Origin: Actinacidiphila rubida
GTDB lineage: Bacteria > Actinomycetota > Actinomycetes > Streptomycetales > Streptomycetaceae
Direction of reading: 5' to 3'
NCBI RefSeq assembly: GCF_900110255.1
Contig: NZ_FODD01000012.1
Location: 124,001 to 188,000 of the forward strand
Length of the DNA: 64,000 nt
A model generated the notes under the pieces. It was not told where the DNA came from. It searched no databases and worked only from the letters and a program-made list of their open reading frames with translations. A program made the translations under genes and the position numbers. Below are positions 31,295-39,598 of this stretch, piece by piece; position 1 is the first letter of the stretch; every line of letters begins with the position of its first letter.

Positions 31295-31312
31295 ATACCT
31301 TCACGAAGGAAT
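31295..31312. promoter_or_regulatory. Second ARE/MARE-like operator, divergent kinase-carboxylase gap
   Basis: ATACCTTCACGAAGGAAT matches the 12175 palindrome at 16 of 18 bases, and nearly all of its symmetry is retained. It lies midway in the 106-bp gap between the kinase start (31250) and the carboxylase start (31357), each about 45 bp away. The ArpA-type receptor probably binds here too, putting both divergent operons under the same signal. Confidence 0.8.
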
Positions 31313-31356
31313 CAATACCTGACCGCCGGAACACCGATCGAACGGAGGTACCAGCG

Positions 31357-32958
31357 ATGACCGTGGTGGAGGAACGACCCGGTCCGGTCACGGCACCGGC
31401 GCCGGCACCCGACGCGCACACCAGGCACCGGGAGTGGCAACGGCTCAAGGCGCGGGCCCACGAAGGCCCCGACCCGCAGGCGACCGTGCGCCAGCACGCA
31501 CGCGGCAAGCTCACGGCACACGAGAGGATCGCGCTCCTGCTCGACGAGGGGTCGTTCACCGAGATCGAGTCACTGCGGCGGCACCGTGCCACCGGCTTCG
31601 GCCTGGAGCACAAACGGCCGTCCGGCGACGGCGTGGTCACCGGATGGGGCACCGTCCACGGCCGGACCGTCTTCGTCTACGCCCACGACTTCCGGGTGTT
31701 CGGGGGCGCGCTCGGCGAGGCGCACGCCCAGAAGATCCACAAGGTGATGGACCTCGCCGCGGCCGCGGGCGCGCCGCTGGTCAGCCTCAACGACGGTGCC
31801 GGGGCCCGCATCCAGGAGGGCGTGTCCGCGCTCGCCGGCTACGGCGGCATCTTCCGCCGCAACGTCCGGCTGTCCGGCGTGATCCCCCAGATCAGCGTGA
31901 TGCTGGGGCCCTGCGCCGGCGGCGCGGCCTACTCTCCGGCGCTCACCGACTTCGTCTTCATGGTCCGCGGTACCTCGCAGATGTTCATCACCGGCCCCGA
32001 CGTGGTCCAGGCGGTCACCGGTGAGCACGTCGGCCTCGACGGTCTCGGCGGCGCCGACGTGCACGCCACGCTGTCCGGCGTCGCCACCGCGGCGTACGAC
32101 GACGAGGAGAGCTGCCTGCACGACGTCCGCTACCTGCTGTCGCTGCTGCCCGCCAACAACCACGAACTCGCCCCCGCGCACGAAGCGGCCGACCCGGCCG
32201 ACCGCTCCTGCGACGCCCTGCTGGACCTGGTGCCCGCCGAGGCCCAGCACGCCTACGACATGCGGGCCCTGATCGAACAGGTCGTGGACGACGGCGAGTT
32301 CTTCGAGGTGCACTCCGCGTGGGCGCCCAACCTGGTGTGCGCGCTGGCCCGTCTCGACGGCCAGGTGGTCGGTCTGGTCGCCAACCAGCCGGCCGCCATG
32401 GCCGGCGTGCTGGACATCTCGGCCTCCGAGAAGGGCGCACGCTTCGTCCAGTTCTGCGACGCGTTCAGCATCCCGCTGGTGACGCTCGTGGACGTTCCCG
32501 GCTTCCTGCCCGGCGTCGGCCAGGAGCACGGCGGCATCATCCGGCACGGCGCGAAGCTGCTGTACGCCTACTGCAACGCCACCGTGCCGCGGATCCAGCT
32601 GATCGTCCGCAAGGCGTACGGGGGCGCGTACATCGTGATGGACTCCCGGTCCATCGGCGCGGACCTCTCGCTGGCCTGGCCGACCAACGAGATCGCGGTG
32701 ATGGGTGCGGAGGGCGCGGCCAACGTCGTCTTCCGCAAGGAGATCGCCGCCGCCGACGACCCGGAGACGGCCCGCGCCCAGCTCGTCGACGAGTACCGCA
32801 GCGCGTTGATGCACCCGTACTACGCCGCCGAACGCGGCCTCGTGGACGAGGTGATCGACCCGCGCGAGACCAGGGCGGTGCTCGTCCGCTCCCTGGCCAT
32901 GCTCCGCACGAAGCACGCGGACCTGCCCGCCCGCAAGCACGGCAACGCGCCGGCATGA
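31357..32958 (+). CDS. Acyl-CoA carboxylase beta (carboxyltransferase) subunit
   Basis: The 533-residue protein has both crotonase-like halves of AccD/PccB: RIALLLDEGSFTEIESL, LVSLNDGAGARIQEGVSALAG and GPCAGGAAYSPALTDF in the N half, and DVPGFLPGVGQEHGGIIRHGAKLL with KAYGGAYIVM in the C half. It carboxylates acyl-CoA using carboxybiotin from an alpha subunit that is not in the window. The start follows GGAGG. Its stop overlaps the epsilon gene. Here it would supply malonyl- or alkylmalonyl-CoA extender for KAS III and ACP. The substrate-selecting residue was not assigned. Confidence 0.93.
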   Translation: MTVVEERPGPVTAPAPAPDAHTRHREWQRLKARAHEGPDPQATVRQHARGKLTAHERIALLLDEGSFTEIESLRRHRATGFGLEHKRPSGDGVVTGWGTVHGRTVFVYAHDFRVFGGALGEAHAQKIHKVMDLAAAAGAPLVSLNDGAGARIQEGVSALAGYGGIFRRNVRLSGVIPQISVMLGPCAGGAAYSPALTDFVFMVRGTSQMFITGPDVVQAVTGEHVGLDGLGGADVHATLSGVATAAYDDEESCLHDVRYLLSLLPANNHELAPAHEAADPADRSCDALLDLVPAEAQHAYDMRALIEQVVDDGEFFEVHSAWAPNLVCALARLDGQVVGLVANQPAAMAGVLDISASEKGARFVQFCDAFSIPLVTLVDVPGFLPGVGQEHGGIIRHGAKLLYAYCNATVPRIQLIVRKAYGGAYIVMDSRSIGADLSLAWPTNEIAVMGAEGAANVVFRKEIAAADDPETARAQLVDEYRSALMHPYYAAERGLVDEVIDPRETRAVLVRSLAMLRTKHADLPARKHGNAPA

Positions 32959-33224
32959 CCCCGCCGACCCCTCACGCGCAGGCGCCGGCCGCCAGGCCGG
33001 TGGACGGCGGCGTGCCGGGCCCGCGGCAGGCCGGGTCCCCACCGGCGTTCCGCGTGGTCCGGGGAGACGCGACCCCGGTGGAACTCGCCGCGCTCGCCGT
33101 CGTCCTGCTGAGCGTCGCCCGGCCGGCCGGCCAGGAGCCGGACGCCGCCGCGGACCCGTCCCGCGCGGCCTGGCACCGCCCCCGCCACGCCCCCCACCGC
33201 TGCCCCCGCTCGTGGCGCCGATGA
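32955..33224 (+). CDS. Acyl-CoA carboxylase epsilon subunit
   Basis: The small 89-residue protein has the actinomycete AccE/PccE signature FRVVRGDATPVELAALAVVLL after a disordered Pro/Ala-rich start. Epsilon subunits stabilise and stimulate the alpha-beta carboxylase complex and usually lie directly after the beta gene. ATG 32955 overlaps the beta stop (ATGA). The C-terminus is Arg/His/Pro-rich (AWHRPRHAPHRCPRSWRR). It ends the region B plus-strand transcript. Confidence 0.85.
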   Translation: MTPPTPHAQAPAARPVDGGVPGPRQAGSPPAFRVVRGDATPVELAALAVVLLSVARPAGQEPDAAADPSRAAWHRPRHAPHRCPRSWRR

Positions 33225-33582
33225 ACGGCACGGCCCACGGGCGGCGGTGGCCCGCCGTCACCGCCGGCAGCGTCCGAATCCGGACCCGGCGTGACGGTGC
33301 GGCACGCGGGGCCCGCTCTCGCCACGACGGCGGTGCGGTTCCCGCGACCGGACGCCGAACCGGACTCGCTGTCTCTCAACTCCCGCCTATTTGTTGATAG
33401 TTGAGCCGTCCACTTGTCGCGCGCATTGATCCGACCATTTGTGCGAACCGTTGACGCACCCCTGCCCTGTCGCTACCTTCGCGCTCAGCGCTCTCCACTC
33501 ACCGGCCCCCCACGTACCGCTGAGCCCCTGGAGTTCCACGATGCTGGTACGTGCGTCAACCCCCCACCTGCGCCCCAGGCGC

Positions 33583-33594
33583 GATAACGTTGTC
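33583..33594. promoter_or_regulatory. Upstream operator of the mannosidase gene (LacI type)
   Basis: GATAACGTTGTC is the palindrome GACAACGTTGTC with one mismatch. It lies 84 bp before the start codon, and its centre is 54 bp, about five helical turns, from the second copy. Spacing on one face of the helix suggests cooperative or looping repression by a LacI-family sugar repressor, not encoded nearby. Confidence 0.7.
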
Positions 33595-33636
33595 GACTCT
33601 CCTTTCTCCGCCGCTCCTCCGGGCCCTGCGCTGCCC

Positions 33637-33648
33637 GACAACGTTGTC
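33637..33648. promoter_or_regulatory. Downstream operator of the mannosidase gene (LacI type)
   Basis: GACAACGTTGTC is a perfect 12-bp palindrome with the central ACGT core common to LacI-family sites. It is 30 bp before the start codon and pairs with the site at 33583. Confidence 0.75.
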
Positions 33649-33677
33649 ACCATCATCCTCAGAGGAGAAGCCCCACG

Positions 33678-36452
33678 ATGAAACGACTGTCGAGTTCACC
33701 CGGAGCGGCGGTGATCGGCGTGCTCGCGACCGCGGCGCTGGCCGTGGCCGGCATGTGCGCTCCGGCCACGGCGGCCGCGAAGCCCGCCCTGGTCACCTCA
33801 CCGGCCACCGTGGTAAACCCGTTCATCGGAACGTCGAACCAGGCCAACGACTTCCCGGGCGCGGACGTGCCCTTCGGGATGGTGCAGTGGAGCCCGGACA
33901 CGACCTCGCGTCCACCGGGCGGCGGCTACGAGTACAACGACTCCTCCATCACCGGCTTCAGCCTGACCCACATCGCCGGCCCCGGCTGCGGCGCGGCCGG
34001 TGACGTCCCGGTGCTGCCGACCGTCGGCGCGGTCAACACCGGTGCCACGGACGCGTTCTCGCACGCCAACGAGTCGGCGTCGGCGGGCTCCTACAAGGTC
34101 GCGCTCAACAACCAGGTGACGACCGAGCTGACCACGACGACGCGCAGTGGCATGGCCCGCTTCACGTTCCCCAAGACCACCCAGGCGAACCTGGTCTTCA
34201 AGCTGACCAGCAGCCAGAACGGCGCCAGTTCGACCCAGTTCACCAAGGTGTCCAGCACCGAGGTGAGCGGACAGGTCACCAGCGGCCACTTCTGCGGCGC
34301 GGGCAACACCTACACCGTCTACTTCGACATGGTCTTCGACCAGCCGTTCGCCGGTCAGGGCAGCTCGGCCGCGAAGCCCACGGCCTCCGCCCCGGCGACC
34401 ACCGGCACGGCGTCCAAGAACGCCGCGGAGAAGCCCAACAAGCCCGTGCTGCACGGGAAGGCGCCCGCTGCGACCACCTCGGACACCACCAAGGGCTCCG
34501 CCTCCCCGAACGCCGCCGCCTCCAACGGCTACGTCACCTTCGACACCTCCTCCAACCCGGTCGTGCAGGCGAAGGTCGGCGTGTCCTACGTGTCGGTCGC
34601 CAACGCGGTCGCCAACCGCACGGCGGAGAACAGCGGCTGGAACTTCGACACGACCCGGACCGCCGCGCAGAACTCCTGGAACTCCCTGCTCGGCAGGGTG
34701 CAGATCGCCGGCGGCACCACCGCGCAGCAGCAGAGCTTCTACACCGCGCTCTACCACTCGCTGCTGCACCCGAACGTGATCAGTGACACCAACGGCCAGT
34801 ACTACGGCTTCGACGGCAAGACGCACACCGTCGACTCCGGGCACAGCGCGGTGTACGCCAACTACTCCGGCTGGGACATCTACCGCTCGCAGGCCCAACT
34901 CGAGGGCCTGATGGCTCCGCAGGTGGCCTCGGACACCGCGCAGTCGATGGTCGACGACTACACGCAGACCGGACAGTTCCCCAAGTGGTCGGAGGACAAC
35001 GGCGAGTCGTACGTCATGGTGGGTGACCCCGCGGACGGCATTCTCGCGGACTACTACGCCTTCGGCGCCACCTCGTTCGACACCTCCACGGCGCTCACCG
35101 ACATGGTCGCCGAGGCGAGCAAAACCAACAACGACCGGCCGGGTCTGAACTACCTCAACTCGCCCGGCTACATGCCGCACGACGGCAGCTACGGCTGCTG
35201 CAACTTCTACGGGCCGGTCGCGACCACGCTGGAGTACAACACGGCGGACTTCGCGCTGTCCGCGATGGCCGGGGCGCTCGGTGACACCACCGACCAGAAG
35301 ACCTACGCCAGTCGCGCCCAGGACTGGCGCAACGTCCTCAACCCGGCCTCCGGCTTCGTCGAGCCGCGCAACGCGAGCGGCGCCTGGACCGGTGGTTTCG
35401 ATCCGACCAGCGGAACCGACATGGTCGAGGCCGACTCCTGGATCTACACCGGCATGGTGCCGTTCGACATCGGCGGTCTCGCGCACGCCAAGGGCGGCAA
35501 CGCCGCGATGAACGACTACCTCGACACCACGCTGCGCAGCTACACCGGCGCGAACGGCTACGCCTGGGTCGGGAACGAGCCCAGCATCGAACTGCCCTGG
35601 GAGTACGACTACATCGGTGAGCCGTACAAGACGCAGGGCACGGTGCGGTCCATCCAGGACCAGATCTGGGCCGACACCCCCGGGGGACTGGCCGACGGCA
35701 ACGACGACCTCGGAGCGATGAGCGCCTGGTACGTGTGGTCCGCGCTCGGCATGTTCCCGGAGACCCCGGGCACGTCCGATCTCGCCCTGGGCTCACCGCT
35801 GTTCACCCAGGCCGTGATCACGCTGCCGTCCGGGCAGACGCTGACCGTCAACGGCAACGGCGCGGCCGACAACGCCCCCTACGTGCAGTCGGCGACCTGG
35901 AACGGCGCGGCCTGGAACAACGCCTACGCCCCCACCACGGCCATCACCGCGGGCGGCACCCTGAACTACACCCTCGGCACCGCCGCCAACACCTCGTGGG
36001 CGACGGCCGCTTCGGCGGCGCCGCCGTCGTACGCCGGAGGCACCACGGCACCGGCATCGCCGCGCATCGGAGCGATCGGCGCGGGCGTCGGCACGAACCT
36101 GTGCCTGGACGACGCCAACTCCGCGACCGCCGACGGCACCCACGCCCAGATCTGGGGCTGCGACAGCACCTACGCGCAGGACTGGATCATCGCGTCGGAC
36201 AGCACCCTGCGGACGCTCGGCAAGTGCCTGGACGTCAGCAACAGCGGAACCACCAACGGCACGTTGGTCCAACTGTGGACCTGCAACGGCACCGGTGCCC
36301 AGAAGTGGACCCCGGGAGCCAACGGCTCACTGGTCAACCCGCAGTCCGGGCTGTGCCTGGACGTTCCGAACTCCTCCACCACCAACGGCACCCAGGTGCA
36401 GCTCTACACCTGCAACGGCTCAGGCGCCCAGAACTGGAAGCTGCCGAGCTGA
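33678..36452 (+). CDS. Secreted GH92 alpha-1,2-mannosidase with ricin-type lectin domain
   Basis: The 924-residue protein starts with a Sec signal peptide (MKRLSSSPGAAVIGVLATAA, cleavage probably after ATAAA). GH92 begins at VVNPFIGTSNQANDFPGADVPFG. The TGFSLTHIAGPGC, GNEPSIELPWEYDY (catalytic Glu region) and DDLGAMSAWYVWSALG blocks match family 92, a calcium-dependent inverting exo-alpha-mannosidase. From about residue 795 a ricin B lectin domain carries three QxW-type repeats (AQDW, AQKW, AQNW). Odd feature: residues about 225-290 are an Ala/Pro/Thr/Lys-rich low-complexity insertion within the N-terminal GH92 domain. It probably trims mannan or fungal/yeast glycans outside the cell. Confidence 0.93.
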   Translation: MKRLSSSPGAAVIGVLATAALAVAGMCAPATAAAKPALVTSPATVVNPFIGTSNQANDFPGADVPFGMVQWSPDTTSRPPGGGYEYNDSSITGFSLTHIAGPGCGAAGDVPVLPTVGAVNTGATDAFSHANESASAGSYKVALNNQVTTELTTTTRSGMARFTFPKTTQANLVFKLTSSQNGASSTQFTKVSSTEVSGQVTSGHFCGAGNTYTVYFDMVFDQPFAGQGSSAAKPTASAPATTGTASKNAAEKPNKPVLHGKAPAATTSDTTKGSASPNAAASNGYVTFDTSSNPVVQAKVGVSYVSVANAVANRTAENSGWNFDTTRTAAQNSWNSLLGRVQIAGGTTAQQQSFYTALYHSLLHPNVISDTNGQYYGFDGKTHTVDSGHSAVYANYSGWDIYRSQAQLEGLMAPQVASDTAQSMVDDYTQTGQFPKWSEDNGESYVMVGDPADGILADYYAFGATSFDTSTALTDMVAEASKTNNDRPGLNYLNSPGYMPHDGSYGCCNFYGPVATTLEYNTADFALSAMAGALGDTTDQKTYASRAQDWRNVLNPASGFVEPRNASGAWTGGFDPTSGTDMVEADSWIYTGMVPFDIGGLAHAKGGNAAMNDYLDTTLRSYTGANGYAWVGNEPSIELPWEYDYIGEPYKTQGTVRSIQDQIWADTPGGLADGNDDLGAMSAWYVWSALGMFPETPGTSDLALGSPLFTQAVITLPSGQTLTVNGNGAADNAPYVQSATWNGAAWNNAYAPTTAITAGGTLNYTLGTAANTSWATAASAAPPSYAGGTTAPASPRIGAIGAGVGTNLCLDDANSATADGTHAQIWGCDSTYAQDWIIASDSTLRTLGKCLDVSNSGTTNGTLVQLWTCNGTGAQKWTPGANGSLVNPQSGLCLDVPNSSTTNGTQVQLYTCNGSGAQNWKLPS

Positions 36453-36504
36453 GCCGGCCGCCCGGCCACCGGGCGGCCCCCTCGGACGAGCTCAGGCTCT
36501 TCCC

Positions 36505-36542
36505 GCCCCGGTTCCCCGGCCGTTCGGCCGGGGAACCGGGGC
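36505..36542. terminator. Strong hairpin terminator after the mannosidase gene
   Basis: Perfect 18-bp arms (GCCCCGGTTCCCCGGCCG and complement) meet at a TT centre, forming a long stem with a tight loop between two convergent genes. It probably ends transcription in both directions. Confidence 0.85.
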
Positions 36543-36591
36543 TTCCCGCGAGAGGCGGGGCGAGCACGCGGAAGATCCTCGCGACGGCCCG

Positions 36592-38190
36592 TCAACGGTC
36601 CTGCCGGTCCCCCTGGTGCGGCGGCAGCACGATCGTGAACTCGTCCTCCACGGGCGGGTTCTGCTCCTGCCCCAGCATCCCCGTCGCGGCGAAGCAGCGC
36701 ACCCGCACCGCACCGGGGCGCACGTCCAGCCGCAGGAAGCTCTTGAAGAACGGCGGGTCGTAGGTGGCCGACGCGGGCGAGAGCAGCCCGGTCAGCGTCT
36801 TGCGCACGGGCATCCTGATCCAGCGGCGCCGGTGCGGCCGCGGTGGAACGCCGAGCACGCTCGCGACGAACCGGGCCCGGAGCCCGGGAGTGGCCGCACC
36901 GCCCGCCGCGCCGGCCGTGCCGCGCGCCCGCACCGGCGCCGTGCCCAGGCGCTGCGCCACCACCGCCGACGCCTCGTCGGGGTGCAGGTCGAACAGCCGG
37001 CGCAGCCGCAGCCTGCGCCCGTACATGCGGCTGTAGAACGCCAGCGAGTCGCCGCGCAGCGGGTAACAGCGGAAGTCGTCCTCGGTGACGCCGCCGACGT
37101 GGACCCGCGGGATGGTGTGCGTCGCGTGCATGAACGCGCCACCGCCGCCGGAGACCACGTACTCGATGCGCCGCCCGTCGACGTCGACCGGATAGTGCTG
37201 GTAGTTGTGGATGTCACCGCCGATCGCCGCGACGTAGTGGTGCGCCGGGTCGGTGACGATCTCGTCCACGGTGCCGCCCCCCTCGATCGCGCACGGGTGG
37301 TGCTCGCCGTCCACATAGATCGGCGACCCGGTCACCAGGATCTTGGGGCGGTCGCCCGCCGAGACGCGGCGCAGCCACGCGCCCTGCTCGCGGTCGATGT
37401 CGCCGAGCAGGCCGGTGTCGATCCCCACGATCCGGAGCGGGCCCGCGTCGATCGCCCAGTACGGGCCGGGCTGGGACGCCTGCTGGGCCGGCGCGCCGCG
37501 CAGCAGCCGCTCCTCGTCGAGCCGCTCGTCGTCCGGTGTCTCCGGCTTCGCCCACAGCAGCGTCCGCCACCAGGCGGCCGACAGCGCCCTCGGGCGCGGC
37601 GCGGGGGGCAGCGCCGGCGCGCGGCAGAACACGCGCATGAAGCCGGTGAGCCCGTCGTACCAGTCGTGGTTGCCGGGTATCGCGTAGATCGGCGCGGCGT
37701 AGTCGCGGTAGGGGCGGAAGAACTTCGGACCGTACTCGTCGCCGCTGCCCACCGGGTACAGGACGTCGCTGCACACCACGGCGAAACGGGTGCCGGCGCC
37801 CGCCTCGAGCAGACCGGGTACGACGGCGTACTGCGGGCCGTCGCCCTCGCCGGTGTCGCCGATCACGACGAAGGAGAACGTGTCGGGGTCGTCCCTGGCG
37901 ATCACCAGATCGTCGCCCGCGACGGGGACCCCGCGGGAGCCGTCGGCGGATGCCGCGGTGTCCGGGGTGTCGCCGCGCCGTGCGGCCTGGGCCGCGACCC
38001 AGCGGGAGCGGTCCCGGCCGGTGGGGTCGCCGAGCAGCGAGGCCAGCGGCCCGTTGCGCGCCTTCCACAACGTCCCGGGCTTGAGCCAGGACAGTTTGAC
38101 GACCTGGGCGGGCATCAACTCCCGGTAGGTTCCGGGTTCTTGATCCTGCCAGCCGGCGCCCGACAGGGAATCACGCGAGGAAGCGACCAT
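36592..38190 (-). CDS. Calcineurin-like metallophosphoesterase
   Basis: The 532-residue protein has the metal-binding motifs of the family: VVIGDTGEGDGPQYA, IPGNHDWYDG and AIGGDIHNYQHYP with GGAFMHATHTI following. No signal peptide or membrane segment is clear, so it is probably cytoplasmic. ATG 38190 lacks a good ribosome site; an in-frame upstream extension to 38277 looks non-coding. The C-terminal 130 residues (after PLRGDSLAFYSRMYGRRLRL) are Arg-rich and may be a separate domain. Substrate unknown. Confidence 0.85.
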   Translation of the reverse strand: MVASSRDSLSGAGWQDQEPGTYRELMPAQVVKLSWLKPGTLWKARNGPLASLLGDPTGRDRSRWVAAQAARRGDTPDTAASADGSRGVPVAGDDLVIARDDPDTFSFVVIGDTGEGDGPQYAVVPGLLEAGAGTRFAVVCSDVLYPVGSGDEYGPKFFRPYRDYAAPIYAIPGNHDWYDGLTGFMRVFCRAPALPPAPRPRALSAAWWRTLLWAKPETPDDERLDEERLLRGAPAQQASQPGPYWAIDAGPLRIVGIDTGLLGDIDREQGAWLRRVSAGDRPKILVTGSPIYVDGEHHPCAIEGGGTVDEIVTDPAHHYVAAIGGDIHNYQHYPVDVDGRRIEYVVSGGGGAFMHATHTIPRVHVGGVTEDDFRCYPLRGDSLAFYSRMYGRRLRLRRLFDLHPDEASAVVAQRLGTAPVRARGTAGAAGGAATPGLRARFVASVLGVPPRPHRRRWIRMPVRKTLTGLLSPASATYDPPFFKSFLRLDVRPGAVRVRCFAATGMLGQEQNPPVEDEFTIVLPPHQGDRQDR

Positions 38191-38281
38191 CGGCGCAGCG
38201 TAACAACCGTGGCCGGCGCCCCATCGGGCGGCGGCCGTTCGGGGGTACGTCCCGTGCACGGGAGCGCGCCCGCACACCGTG

Positions 38282-39478
38282 TCACTGCGAGCCCGCGGCC
38301 ACCACCTTCGCGGTGAGGGGTTCGAGTACGGAGGTCAGCTCGTCGAGCTCTGCGGGGGTCAGGGCGTCGTACGGCGGGGCGGCGAGGTCGTCGGTGACGG
38401 ACTCGATGCGCCGCCTGGTCTCGCGGCCCGCGTCGGTGAAGTGGCCGTCGGCGTCGACGAGTCCCCGGTCGCGCAAGCCCTCCATGACCGCGGTCAGCCG
38501 TTCCTTCGGCAGGTGGTGGATGCGCCCGAACGACTCGGGCGGGTGGATGTCCTGGGCCAGCGCGGACAGGACGTGGGCCTCGGTGCCGCTGATGCGCGCA
38601 CCGAGGAGGGCGGCGACGTGCCCGTCACCGCGGTGCTCGCGCAGCATCGTCGCGGAGTGCCACAGCCGGGCCACCGGATCGCCCGGCACCGGAAGGGTGC
38701 GCATCGCGGCGTACATGACCCGGCCTTCCGTGGGCGCGTTCGTCGCCGCCTTGGTGGTCAGGTCGGCGGCGCGCACCAGGCCCGGGGAGCCTGCCAGTTC
38801 GGGGCCGAGGATCCGTCGCAGGGAGGCCGCGCTGCCCCGCTCCCGCGCGGCGACGGACGCTTCGGGCGGGATCGTCTCCCAGGCGCTCGGGATGTGCCGC
38901 GCGGCCTCCCCCTCGGCGAAGTTGTAGAAGGCCGCGTGCACGACCTGCGCCGGCACCCGCCCGAGCGGCGCGGCACGGCTGGCGAAGTAGCCGTCCCAGT
39001 AGGTGCGGTGGCCGAGCGCGGCCAGCTCCTCGTTGCACTCGTCGGCGAGGAAGGTGACCAGGCAGATCGGTTCCAGGAGCTCGAACATGCGCCGGGCGGT
39101 GGGCGCCGCGGTCTCCCCCGGGACCGGCTGGGTGAGGTTCACCGGGTTGCCGTCGGGGTCCTTGATGTGGGCGACGCGCTGTCCCCACGGCATGTCGTTG
39201 GGGCCGCCGTTGAGCGAGCCGCCCAGTGCCGTCACCCGGCCGAGTGTCACGTCGACGTCATCGACCTCGATGCTGAGCACGATCCGCGGTGCCGCCCCGG
39301 CCCCGGGGCCCGCCTTGGCCACCAGCCCGAGGTCGGTGTCGCCGATGCGCAGCCCGACGTAGAAGGCCGGACCCTCCTCCGGCACCCGGAAGATCTCCTG
39401 GGCGCCGAACAACTGCGTGTAGAAGCCCAGCAGGACGTCGTGGTCGTCCGTGAGGATCACCGGCTGGATCGTGGACAT
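38282..39478 (-). CDS. VOC (glyoxalase-like) domain fused to SCO6745-type domain
   Basis: The 398-residue protein joins two domains. Residues 1-115 are a VOC fold (ILTDDHDVLLGFYTQLFGAQEIF, then WGQRVAHIKDPDGNPVNL). From residue 125 onward it matches the SCO6745 family of Streptomyces: ARRMFELLEPICLVTFLADE, YFASRAAPLGRVPAQVVHAAFYNF, and a helical C-terminus ending in a winged-helix-like segment (LRDRGLVDADGHFTDAGRETRRRIE). ATG 39478 follows AGGAG at 6 nt. The pairing suggests a sensor-regulator or a binding or resistance protein. Function unknown. Confidence 0.8.
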   Translation of the reverse strand: MSTIQPVILTDDHDVLLGFYTQLFGAQEIFRVPEEGPAFYVGLRIGDTDLGLVAKAGPGAGAAPRIVLSIEVDDVDVTLGRVTALGGSLNGGPNDMPWGQRVAHIKDPDGNPVNLTQPVPGETAAPTARRMFELLEPICLVTFLADECNEELAALGHRTYWDGYFASRAAPLGRVPAQVVHAAFYNFAEGEAARHIPSAWETIPPEASVAARERGSAASLRRILGPELAGSPGLVRAADLTTKAATNAPTEGRVMYAAMRTLPVPGDPVARLWHSATMLREHRGDGHVAALLGARISGTEAHVLSALAQDIHPPESFGRIHHLPKERLTAVMEGLRDRGLVDADGHFTDAGRETRRRIESVTDDLAAPPYDALTPAELDELTSVLEPLTAKVVAAGSQ

Positions 39479-39598
39479 GGCACTCCTGTCGAGAACGGTC
39501 GTGTCGCCGGGTAGACCGTTCCCGGACGCCGAACTCATCGGCGCGACCGCCCCGAGGACAGGGACGACCGCCGCACGGCCGGGGACCGGAGCCGGCCC

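Larger units (their letters stand above)
33225..33677. other. Intergenic region upstream of the mannosidase gene
   Basis: These 453 bp hold no credible gene; the short frames here are GC-skew artefacts. The left 150 bp are featureless. From 33390 the sequence is less GC-rich (ATTTGTTGATAGTTGAGCC), as promoters here often are. The right third holds two palindromic operators (33583 and 33637), and the ribosome site AGAGGAG lies about 10 nt before ATG 33678. Confidence 0.7.

Noticed and set aside
36505..36542. Palindrome after the GH92 gene considered as an operator
   Set aside because: Length, GC content and position between two convergent stops fit a bidirectional terminator better.
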